This document shows positions 1 through 5,715 of a stretch of 7,071 bases of DNA, piece by piece. The stretch covers positions 1-7,071 of the forward strand of contig PMXT01000079.1 of assembly GCA_003170995.1 (NCBI GenBank). Reading direction: 5' to 3'. Made by a program: the position numbers and the translations under genes. Position 1 is the stretch's first letter. Each line of letters starts with the position of its first letter. Below the pieces are notes generated by a model that was not told the origin of the DNA, did no database searches, and saw nothing but the letters and a program-made list of their open reading frames with translations. Source of the stretch: Actinomycetota bacterium. Its GTDB lineage: Bacteria > Actinomycetota > Thermoleophilia > Gaiellales > Gaiellaceae.

Positions 1-359
1 GTGTCACCAGTAGCTCCGGTAGCACCAGCGGGACCGGTATCACCAGTAGCGCCGGTAGCACCAGTAGCGCCGGTGGCTCCATCAGTGCCGCTGGCTCCGG
101 TGGCTCCGGTGGCGCCGGTTACTCCAACTGGACCCTGGATACCTTGGATGCCAGTAGCGCCGGTAGCACCAGTAGCGCCGGTAGCGCCGTTCGATCCGGC
201 CGCTCCAATCGGGCCCTGGATGCCCTGGGCGCCGATTGCTCCGGTGGCCCCGGTGGCGCCAGTCGCTCCATCGGAACCGTCCGTGCCGTTGGTGCCGTTG
301 GTGCCGTTCGATCCTGCCGGGCCTGCCGGGCCTGCCGGGCCAGTCGCGCCCGTAGGCCC
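1..359 (-). repeat. Collagen Gly-X-Y coding tandem repeat
   Basis: The DNA is a low-complexity array of 9-nt units, one Gly-X-Y triplet each, read on the minus strand. Groups of GAT triplets are encoded by near-identical blocks, for example around 40-78 and 148-189, broken by [12 protein letters not shown] type interruptions near 121-147 and 206-232. Arrays of this kind change length by slippage or recombination. The repeat continues past the left edge, so its total copy number is unknown. Confidence 0.9.
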
Positions 360-1211
360 TGTCTGCAGCGGATAGGTGTCGACCTGGATCGCCGGCTGCT
401 GCTGTGTCCAGGGGCCGATGGTCGCGGACGAATCCCACGCGTGACCCGAGTCGAGCCTGAAGATGCCGACGCCACCGACGCCGTTATCGAGATAAAAGCC
501 CGCGTAGCTCGAGTTTAGGTAGGCGGCATCCGGCAAGGGGTCGGTGCCTACAGAAGGCAGCGGGTCGTCGGTGTTGACTGCGACGTTTAGCGAGTCGTAT
601 CCGCAACCGGGGTAGCACGGCGCGGACTGACCAATGGGCTGATAGCCGCGATGGGTCGTGTTGTACATGACCGAGACGATCACGTTGTCGGGCAGCGTCA
701 GGTGACGCCCGCCCAGGTCCCAGCTGATGTTGTGCGCCAGCCCGTTGTAACAGGTCGAGTCCGTCGCGTCGTACCACTTGCCTCCCGTGCAGTTGCCGGG
801 ATTGGCCGAGGGCCGGTACGGGATCTTGAACGTCTGCGTGTCCGACGCGAGCAGATTGCCGACGGAGGTGCCATCAGAGTCGACGGCGTAGATGTTGAGC
901 GTGATCGGCAGGCTGAACATCGCCCCGGGCGTCGTGGCGCAGGTAACCCCGCCGCCGTTCTGGCAGCCCCAGCTGCTCATGGTTACCGTCACGACGGGGT
1001 TCGTCCGCTGACCGTTGGCCAATCCGATCAGGCCACCGAACTCGGATGTCGAGGTCGCTTCGAAGGCGACGCTCGCCAGGTTCCCCGGCAAGGTGCTGGG
1101 GATGTTTTTGTAGACCGTCGCCGAGACCGTCGCCGCGCTTGCCGTGCCCGCGACAGTCAGGATCAGGGCGCCGGCGGCGATCGCCATGGCCCATTTGTGT
1201 ATGGAAAACAT
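1..1211 (-). CDS. Exported collagen-like repeat protein, C-terminus cut off by window edge
   Basis: This gene reads leftward from ATG at 1211-1209 and stays open to base 1, giving 403 complete codons and no stop. Residues 1-26 form a signal peptide: a basic start, a hydrophobic run at 8-22 and an A-S-A site before A27. Residues 27-283 form a beta-rich-looking domain with six Cys in three close pairs (83/91, 141/154, 199/203), which suggests disulfides and an exported location. From G285 onward every third residue is Gly: 39 uninterrupted Gly-X-Y triplets are visible, dominated by GAT, with GPA, GSN, GTN and GIQ variants. That is the hallmark of a bacterial collagen-like triple helix, and Thr in the Y position resembles Bacillus BclA-type tracts, where such Thr can be glycosylated. 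The 27-283 domain reminds me of an uncharacterised domain in secreted actinobacterial proteins, recalled from memory only. A GTGAGG Shine-Dalgarno-like sequence lies 4 nt upstream of the start. Function is unknown; a surface or matrix role is inferred. The C-terminal trimerisation or anchoring part is out of view. Confidence 0.9.
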   Translation of the reverse strand, partial: MFSIHKWAMAIAAGALILTVAGTASAATVSATVYKNIPSTLPGNLASVAFEATSTSEFGGLIGLANGQRTNPVVTVTMSSWGCQNGGGVTCATTPGAMFSLPITLNIYAVDSDGTSVGNLLASDTQTFKIPYRPSANPGNCTGGKWYDATDSTCYNGLAHNISWDLGGRHLTLPDNVIVSVMYNTTHRGYQPIGQSAPCYPGCGYDSLNVAVNTDDPLPSVGTDPLPDAAYLNSSYAGFYLDNGVGGVGIFRLDSGHAWDSSATIGPWTQQQPAIQVDTYPLQTGPTGATGPAGPAGPAGSNGTNGTNGTDGSDGATGATGATGAIGAQGIQGPIGAAGSNGATGATGATGATGIQGIQGPVGVTGATGATGASGTDGATGATGATGATGDTGPAGATGATGD

Positions 1212-1297
1212 CGAGCCTCACTCTCTTGGAAATCGAAGAAGTGTGCTCGCCGACCTACGCTTCCGGGCAGGCGAGATGATCTGAGCGTGATGTCTCT

Positions 1298-1310
1298 TGG
1301 TGATGCACCA
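1298..1310. promoter_or_regulatory. Perfect dyad TGGTG-ATG-CACCA, possible operator
   Basis: A perfect 5-bp inverted repeat with a 3-bp centre sits 87 bp before the collagen-like start and 152 bp before the CDF start. It could be a transcription-factor site or a small hairpin. No factor is recognised, and a 5+5 dyad can arise by chance in 250 bp. Confidence 0.25.
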
Positions 1311-1449
1311 TACGCGCTTTTGGTGCTGCCGCTACGCGTTAAGCGACATATCCGCCACGTTTCGGAGGAGGTTCATGCCCCGGACGGGTGATCGGGGAGG
1401 ATTGGGCGAGAGTCGGCCCGCCGGCACAACCGAGCTTTCCCGAGCCCGC

Positions 1450-1455
1450 TACCCT
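1450..1455 (+). promoter_or_regulatory. -10-like TACCCT, leaderless-type promoter of the CDF gene
   Basis: GCTACCCT is followed by 7 nt and then ATG at 1463, so transcription would begin at or next to the start codon. There is no purine-rich ribosome binding site in front of this ATG. The same GCTANNNT plus 7-8 nt plus ATG layout precedes the starts at 2442 and 5154, which supports the assignment. No -35 consensus is visible. Confidence 0.5.
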
Positions 1456-1462
1456 CCCCCGC

Positions 1463-2341
1463 ATGACCGCGACCTCCGACCGCACCCTTCTGACCCGCCT
1501 GATGTGGATGTCGATCGCGGCCGCGCTGGTCACGATCACCATGAAGACGGTCGCCTGGCGGTTGACCGGGTCGGTCGGGCTGCTCTCCGATGCGGTCGAG
1601 TCGCTGGTCAACCTGCTGGCGGCGATCGTGGCCCTGATCATGATCCGCTGGGCAACGCTTCCGCCCGACGAGGAGCACGCCTTCGGGCACGAGAAGGCCG
1701 AGTACTTCGCGGCCGGAGCCGAAGGGGTTTTCATCCTCGGGGCGGCCGTGTCGATCGTCTGGGTGGCGGTGGAGCGCCTGCTTCATCCGGCAGGGCTGGA
1801 GTCGATCGGGCCGGGATTGGCGGTCTCGGTTGGGGCTTCGCTCGTCAACCTGGGCGTCGCCATGACGCTGATTCGCTTCGGTCGCCGGCGTCGCTCGATC
1901 ACGGTCGAAGCCGACGGGCGCCACCTGATGACCGACGTCGTCACCTCGGCAGGCGTTGTCATCGGCGTGATCGCCGTCGCCGTCAGCGGCTGGCACCCAC
2001 TCGACCCGATCGTTGCCATCGCCGTCGCGCTGAACATCGTCGTCACCGGCGTGCGCCTGATCCGCCGCTCGGGCGGAGGCTTGATGGACCGCGCCCTGCC
2101 GCCCGAGGAGCTGGCCGCGATCGAGATGGCGCTCGCCCCCTACCGCGACGAGGGAATCGGCTTCAAGGCGCTACGAACGCGGCGCTCGGGCCGTCGCTCC
2201 TTCGTCTCGGTGGAGGTGCTCGCGCCCGGCCGCTGGACAATCGCGCGCGGGCACGATCTGCTCGAGCAGATCGAGCGAGACATCACCGCCGCGCTTCCCG
2301 AGGCCTCGGTCACGACGCACCTGGGGCCTCTGAAGAAATGA
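1463..2341 (+). CDS. Cation diffusion facilitator (CDF) family metal efflux transporter
   Basis: This 292-residue inner-membrane protein should export divalent metal ions (Zn, Fe, Cd or Mn class) by proton antiport, as known for FieF/YiiP. Six hydrophobic segments are visible at about 14-34, 38-62, 82-104, 115-137, 156-176 and 179-200, followed by a cytoplasmic domain. TM5 has the H154-xxx-D158 metal-site half, and the TM2-TM3 loop has D69, H72 and H76 in a DxxHxFGHxKAE motif matching YiiP site B. In TM2 the usual Asp-xxx-Asp is E46-xxx-N50, with an extra D43 just before. In the C-terminal domain H264 and H286 remain, but YiiP H232 and D285 equivalents look like E251 and G288. The metal is therefore not predictable. 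I chose ATG 1463 rather than GTG 1388 because it has the leaderless-type -10 box, gives the usual family length, and avoids 25 N-terminal residues rich in Pro and Gly that do not look like the family. It is divergent from the collagen-like gene and is followed by hairpins, so it is probably monocistronic. Confidence 0.95.
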   Translation: MTATSDRTLLTRLMWMSIAAALVTITMKTVAWRLTGSVGLLSDAVESLVNLLAAIVALIMIRWATLPPDEEHAFGHEKAEYFAAGAEGVFILGAAVSIVWVAVERLLHPAGLESIGPGLAVSVGASLVNLGVAMTLIRFGRRRRSITVEADGRHLMTDVVTSAGVVIGVIAVAVSGWHPLDPIVAIAVALNIVVTGVRLIRRSGGGLMDRALPPEELAAIEMALAPYRDEGIGFKALRTRRSGRRSFVSVEVLAPGRWTIARGHDLLEQIERDITAALPEASVTTHLGPLKK

Positions 2342-2356
2342 CGAGCCGTCGCCCGG

Positions 2357-2397
2357 GTACGGCCGCTTCGGTCGTGCGGGCCTAGCGAGACAGGCCC
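2357..2397 (+). terminator. Two tandem hairpins after the CDF gene, candidate terminator
   Basis: Two stem-loops lie back to back 15 bp after the CDF stop. The first is an 8-bp stem with two G-U pairs (2357-2364 with 2370-2377) and loop GCTTC. The second is a perfect 6-bp stem GGGCCT/AGGCCC (2378-2383 with 2392-2397) with an 8-nt loop. No U-run follows, so this is not a classical intrinsic terminator, but U-poor hairpins are common after genes in high-GC actinobacteria. They sit between one gene's stop and the next gene's promoter, where a terminator is expected. Confidence 0.45.
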
Positions 2398-2427
2398 TTG
2401 CTGCGATCGAGCCCCGGCGGCGAGGGC

Positions 2428-2433
2428 TATGAT
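2428..2433 (+). promoter_or_regulatory. -10 box TATGAT, leaderless-type promoter of the RCC1-like gene
   Basis: TATGAT is one mismatch from TATAAT, is preceded by GC, and is followed by 8 nt and then ATG at 2442. The expected transcription start falls at or just before the ATG, leaving no room for a ribosome binding site; none is present. No clear -35 box is seen 17 bp upstream. It is the best of the three similar boxes in the window. Confidence 0.6.
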
Positions 2434-2441
2434 CTGCCGTT

Positions 2442-5021
2442 ATGCGCGCCCACCGTCGTCCGGTCGCCAGCTTGGCACTCGGCGGACTACTCGCCCTGAC
2501 CCTGATCGTCGGCGTATCCGCCGGAGCAGCCGCTCGAGCGTCTACTAGCGCCGCACGATCCGTCAAGATCAGCGCCAGCCTGAGCGAGACGCCCTTCGCG
2601 CCGAGCGAGACCGGTTCGGTACGACTCGTCTACCGCTTCTCCGGTAAGAGCAAGAGCTTCGCCTACCGCCTTTCGCTCAAGAAGAAGTCGAAGTGGCTCC
2701 TCTTGCGAAGCGTCACGAACAAGGGGAGCTTCAGCGGTAGCCACACCATGGCGGTCGCGAAGCTGTTCGCCCGCAAAAAAGTCGCCCTCGGCCGCTATCG
2801 CCTCGAGCTCAGCGCCGGCGCGGGCCACAGCAAGATCTATTTCGACATCGTCAAGGCCGTCAAGACGACAACCGTTCGCGTCGGCGCCGGAGATGCCCAC
2901 AGCTGCGCTCTGATCTCGGGCGGCACGGTCAAGTGCTGGGGAGGCAACCACCTCGGAGAGCTCGGCAACCGCTCGACGACCGACAGCGCCACCCCCGTCG
3001 CGGCTAACGGGATCGCAAACGCCAAGGTCGTCACGACCGGCACCTTCACGACCTGCGCTCTCATCCCGCTCGGAAAGATCAAGTGCTGGGGAGACAACTC
3101 ATACGGCAAGCTAGGTGCTGGGCCGAAGTATCCCGGCTATAGCTCGCTTCCGATCTCGGTTAGCGGAATCGTGCACGCCGTCGCCGTCAGCTCCGGCGCT
3201 GAGCATTCTTGCGCTCTGCTGGCGGGCGGCACTGTCAGGTGCTGGGGCCGCAACAACTCCGGCGATCTCGGAAGCAGCAAGAGCTACAGCCCGGTTCCGG
3301 TCACAGTCCCCGGAATCACCAGAGCGGTCGCGATCAGCGCCGGCTACCGCCACAGCTGCGCCTTGCTCGCCGGTGGCAAGGTCGTCTGCTGGGGCAACAA
3401 CCACTTCGGGGAGCTCGGCAACGGCAAGACGGGCAATCGGAAAAAACCGGTGACGGTTCGCGGAATCACGAAGGCCGTCGCCATCAGTGCCGGCAACGAC
3501 CACAGCTGCGCTGTTCTTTCCAATCACACGATCAGGTGCTGGGGCCGAGCCGACAGTGGCGCGCTGGGCGACGGGTTGACAGCCCACGGCCACGCCGACA
3601 AGAACAAGATCGATTTCAGCCCCACGCCGGTCGAGGCCAAGGGAATCACGACCGCCACGGCCGTCAGCGCCGGCAGCGGCTTCACGTGCGCTCGGCTCTC
3701 CAGTAAACAGATCAGCTGCTGGGGCAGTAATGGAGGCGGCGAGCTCGGCAACGGCACCACCTCGAGCAGCCCCACTCCGGTTCCGGTCAGCGGAATCACG
3801 AAAGCGGTCGCGGTCGCCGCCAGCGCGGGCTCCGGCAGCAAGGGTCACGCCTGCGCGCTCCTATCGAGCGGTAAGGTCGAGTGCTGGGGCAACAACTCCA
3901 CAGGCCAGCTCGGAAGCGGCGGACAAGACTACAGTCCGGCTCCTGTCGCCAGCGTGATCACCGGCGCCGGCGCGATCGACGCGGGTGATGCCCACAGCTG
4001 CGCCCTGCTCTCGGACGGAACGGTCGCATGCTGGGGCAGCAACTCCCACGGCCAGCTCGGTAATGGAACGACTACCGGCAGCGCCAGCCCGGTCGCAGTC
4101 AGCGGCATCACGGGCGCGCTCAGCATCAGCGCCGGCTCGACGCACAGCTGCGCCGTCGTCCTCCCGGGCACGGTCAAGTGCTGGGGCAACAACTCCAAGG
4201 GCCAGATCGGCAACGGATCGACGACCGACAGTCCGACTGCGGTTGCCGTGAGCGGCCTCACCACGACCGTAAAAGCCGTCTCCGCCGGCTACGACCACAG
4301 CTGCGCCCTGCTCTCAGACGGAACGGTCGAGTGCTGGGGCAACAACTCCGACGGCCAGCTCGGCGACAGCACGACGACCGACAGCTCGACTGCGGTCGCC
4401 GTGAGCGGCATCGCGGGCGTAAAGGCCATAGCTTCCGGTCGCGACTACAGTTGCGCCCTACTCTCGGACGGAGCGGTCAACTGCTGGGGCTACAACTCCG
4501 ACGGCCAGCTCGGTAATGGAACGACCACCAGTAGCGCAACCCCGGTCGCCGTGAGCGACATCGTTGGCGCAAAGGCCGTCACTGCCGGCGACAACCACAG
4601 CTGCGCCTTGCTCTCAGACGGAACGGTCAAGTGCTGGGGCAACAACTCCAAGGGCCAGCTCGGCAACGGAACGACCACCGACAGCTCGACTGCGGTCGCC
4701 GTGAGCAGTATCACGGGCGCGCTCAGCATCAGCGCCGGCTCGTCGAGCAGCTGCGCTGTCGTCTCCACGGGCACGGTCAGCTGCTGGGGCGACAACTCCA
4801 AGGGCAAGCTCGGTAACGGTACGACAACCGACAGCTCGACTGCGGTCGCCGTAAGCGACATCAGCGGGGCACTCGACGTCAGCGTTGGAGCTTCACACGC
4901 CTGCTCACTCCTCACCAGCGGCGGTGCGGTGAGATGCTGGGGCGACAACTCCAGCGGTGAGCTCGGTGTTGGCGAGCTCGACTACAGCTCGACCCCGGTC
5001 GAAGTCACCGGGCTTCCCTAG
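2442..5021 (+). CDS. Exported RCC1-repeat protein with 14 blades (probable double seven-bladed propeller)
   Basis: This 859-residue protein starts with a signal peptide: basic residues 2-6, a hydrophobic stretch at about 8-31, and possible AxA cleavage near 29 or 33. Residues ~40-142 form a separate beta-rich, Lys/Arg-rich domain that I do not recognise. Residues ~146-859 hold 14 RCC1-type repeats, each with the pattern AGxxHSCALLSxGTVxCWGxN...GxLG. The CWG cysteines run from residue 165 to residue 832. Every repeat has two Cys, spaced C-x9-C in blades 1-13 and C-x10-C in blade 14; across a beta-hairpin they could form one disulfide per blade, which fits an exported protein. RCC1 propellers have seven blades, so 14 suggests two complete propellers. 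Blades 1-7 are diverged, while blades 8-14 are nearly uniform. Family comparators include eukaryotic RCC1 and the secreted Streptomyces inhibitor BLIP-II; neither fixes a function here. A binding or scaffold role outside the cell is inference. The gene has its own promoter and appears monocistronic. The start is set by the adjoining -10 box. Confidence 0.93.
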   Translation: MRAHRRPVASLALGGLLALTLIVGVSAGAAARASTSAARSVKISASLSETPFAPSETGSVRLVYRFSGKSKSFAYRLSLKKKSKWLLLRSVTNKGSFSGSHTMAVAKLFARKKVALGRYRLELSAGAGHSKIYFDIVKAVKTTTVRVGAGDAHSCALISGGTVKCWGGNHLGELGNRSTTDSATPVAANGIANAKVVTTGTFTTCALIPLGKIKCWGDNSYGKLGAGPKYPGYSSLPISVSGIVHAVAVSSGAEHSCALLAGGTVRCWGRNNSGDLGSSKSYSPVPVTVPGITRAVAISAGYRHSCALLAGGKVVCWGNNHFGELGNGKTGNRKKPVTVRGITKAVAISAGNDHSCAVLSNHTIRCWGRADSGALGDGLTAHGHADKNKIDFSPTPVEAKGITTATAVSAGSGFTCARLSSKQISCWGSNGGGELGNGTTSSSPTPVPVSGITKAVAVAASAGSGSKGHACALLSSGKVECWGNNSTGQLGSGGQDYSPAPVASVITGAGAIDAGDAHSCALLSDGTVACWGSNSHGQLGNGTTTGSASPVAVSGITGALSISAGSTHSCAVVLPGTVKCWGNNSKGQIGNGSTTDSPTAVAVSGLTTTVKAVSAGYDHSCALLSDGTVECWGNNSDGQLGDSTTTDSSTAVAVSGIAGVKAIASGRDYSCALLSDGAVNCWGYNSDGQLGNGTTTSSATPVAVSDIVGAKAVTAGDNHSCALLSDGTVKCWGNNSKGQLGNGTTTDSSTAVAVSSITGALSISAGSSSSCAVVSTGTVSCWGDNSKGKLGNGTTTDSSTAVAVSDISGALDVSVGASHACSLLTSGGAVRCWGDNSSGELGVGELDYSSTPVEVTGLP
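2880..5018 (+). repeat. Tandem array of fourteen ~150-bp RCC1 units
   Basis: The first bases of the 14 CWG codon triplets lie at 2934, 3084, 3240, 3387, 3537, 3717, 3882, 4029, 4179, 4332, 4482, 4632, 4782 and 4935. Most steps are 147-156 bp. Two are longer, 180 and 165 bp, because of insertions around blades 5 and 6. From about 3993 onward the units are close copies at nucleotide level, including third codon positions. A 30-bp stretch at 4110-4139 recurs exactly at 4713-4742, four units apart. This suggests recent duplication or gene conversion of the second half. Confidence 0.9.
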
Positions 5022-5024
5022 CGC

Positions 5025-5058
5025 GCCGGCGAGCGCAAGCGCAGTTGAAAACGCCGGC
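5025..5058 (+). terminator. Inverted repeat after the RCC1-like gene, weak candidate terminator
   Basis: GCCGGCG at 5025-5031 can pair perfectly with CGCCGGC at 5052-5058 over a 20-nt loop that itself contains a small GCG/CGC hairpin. It begins 3 bp after the RCC1-like stop. There is no U-run, and GCCGGC is self-palindromic and common in GC-rich DNA, so support is modest. Confidence 0.3.
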
Positions 5059-5139
5059 TCGGACGAGACCCGCAGCTTTACCGCTGTCGTCTGCCTGCAG
5101 CTCCAAAGCACCTGTCGCACCGGCGGCCGCGGCGATCGC

Positions 5140-5145
5140 TAGGAT
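5140..5145 (+). promoter_or_regulatory. -10-like TAGGAT, leaderless-type promoter of the 5154 gene
   Basis: GCTAGGATC is followed by 8 nt counted from the hexamer and then ATG at 5154. This is the same spacing and nearly the same sequence as GCTATGATC before the RCC1-like gene. No ribosome binding site is visible. It would drive the 5154-6804 gene pair. Confidence 0.5.
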
Positions 5146-5153
5146 CGTCAACG

Positions 5154-5708
5154 ATGATCGCCTCCATTTTCTGGCTGCTAACACCCGTCTGGGTGCTGCT
5201 CTTCTTCGTCTTGCTGCTCGGGGTCTTCGCCATTCTCAGCCGAATCAGGGGCGGCCGTTACGTGCGCCCGATCGTGACCGGGATGTTGAAGATTCCACTA
5301 CTCGGGCGCGGGCTGAGAAGGCTCTCGGAATCGGCTATGGAGCGCTCGAACCCGGCGCTCGCCAGTGCAGTCAAGAAGCTCAATCGGTCCGGCGCAATGC
5401 GCGATCCGCAGCGAATGCAGAAGGCGTTGTCGATGCTCACAGCCGCCGAGCGGCGCGCCTGGATGGAGGCCGCCAAACGACAGCAGCAACAGGGCTCCGA
5501 CTCCGAGGTATCGAACAGGCAGATTAGGCGTCAGCTCGAGCGCGAGGGCCTGGGCCAGGGTCAAGGCCAGGGTCAGAAAGGCAAGGCCAAGCCCAAGCCG
5601 AAACGCGGCCTGCTCGGGCGGAGGAAGAAGGCGCAAGAGGAAGAGCCCCAGCACCCACGCCGGGGACAGCGGCCCGGCCGGAACCGCAAGAAGCGCCGGC
5701 GCCGCTAG
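5154..5708 (+). CDS. Small membrane-anchored protein with basic low-complexity tail, function unknown
   Basis: I do not recognise a named family for this 184-residue protein. Residues 5-28 form a strongly hydrophobic N-terminal membrane segment, followed at once by Arg-rich sequence (R30, R32, R35, R38), which predicts a cytoplasmic C-terminal body. Residues ~44-113 look helical and include an LSESAMERSNPALASAVKKL stretch and an LTAAERRAWMEA stretch; they resemble conserved hypothetical actinobacterial proteins, from memory only. Residues 134-141 are a Gly-Gln repeat. Residues 142-184 are low-complexity and very basic, ending in KKRRRR, which could contact nucleic acid, ribosomes or acidic lipid; this is inference. 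ATG 5154 is chosen because of the -10 box 8 nt upstream and because the membrane segment begins directly after it. The stop at 5706 lies 7 bp before the next ATG, so the two genes are probably cotranscribed. Confidence 0.85.
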   Translation: MIASIFWLLTPVWVLLFFVLLLGVFAILSRIRGGRYVRPIVTGMLKIPLLGRGLRRLSESAMERSNPALASAVKKLNRSGAMRDPQRMQKALSMLTAAERRAWMEAAKRQQQQGSDSEVSNRQIRRQLEREGLGQGQGQGQKGKAKPKPKRGLLGRRKKAQEEEPQHPRRGQRPGRNRKKRRRR

Positions 5709-5715
5709 CGACCGC

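Larger units (their letters stand above)
1212..1462. promoter_or_regulatory. Divergent intergenic region between collagen-like gene and CDF gene
   Basis: This 251-bp stretch separates two divergent genes and holds no gene I can support. It contains a perfect 6-bp inverted repeat, CTCGCC at 1246-1251 with GGCGAG at 1270-1275, in what would be the collagen-like gene's 5' leader. It also contains the dyad TGGTG-ATG-CACCA at 1298-1310 and an isolated GGAGGAGG at 1364-1371. The -10-like TACCCT at 1450-1455 belongs to the CDF gene. I see no convincing -35/-10 pair for the minus-strand gene. I compared the region by eye with NiCo, yybP-ykoY and c-di-GMP riboswitch cores and found no match. Confidence 0.5.

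Noticed and set aside
1..375. Plus-strand Pro-Val-Ala-Pro repeat frame
   Set aside because: It is the exact reverse complement of the collagen Gly-X-Y coding tract. The minus strand carries a signal peptide, a full domain and a ribosome binding site, so this frame is a shadow.
1388..1462. GTG 1388 as the start of the CDF gene
   Set aside because: It adds 25 residues unlike the family and lies 16 nt from the nearest Shine-Dalgarno-like motif, whereas ATG 1463 has a -10 box at leaderless spacing and gives the usual family length.
1212..1462. Metal-sensing riboswitch (NiCo or yybP-ykoY) ahead of the CDF gene
   Set aside because: Scanned by eye for the conserved cores and found none; the leaderless-type promoter at 1450 would also exclude this region from the transcript.
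1297..2385. Long plus-strand Arg/Pro-rich frame overlapping the CDF gene
   Set aside because: Its composition is typical of an out-of-frame GC-rich shadow, with no domain, and the overlapping frame encodes a clear CDF transporter.
3111..3848. Minus-strand 245-residue frame inside the RCC1-like gene
   Set aside because: It is an antisense shadow of the repeat array with biased Ala/Arg/Asp composition and no recognisable domain.
2880..5018. CRISPR-like or non-coding satellite reading of the 150-bp repeats
   Set aside because: The repeats keep frame, encode RCC1 blades with conserved Cys-Trp-Gly, and have no spacer structure.
5365..5715. N-terminal extension of the lipoprotein frame upstream of 5716
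   Set aside because: It lies wholly inside the 5154-5708 gene in another frame and would bury the signal sequence internally.
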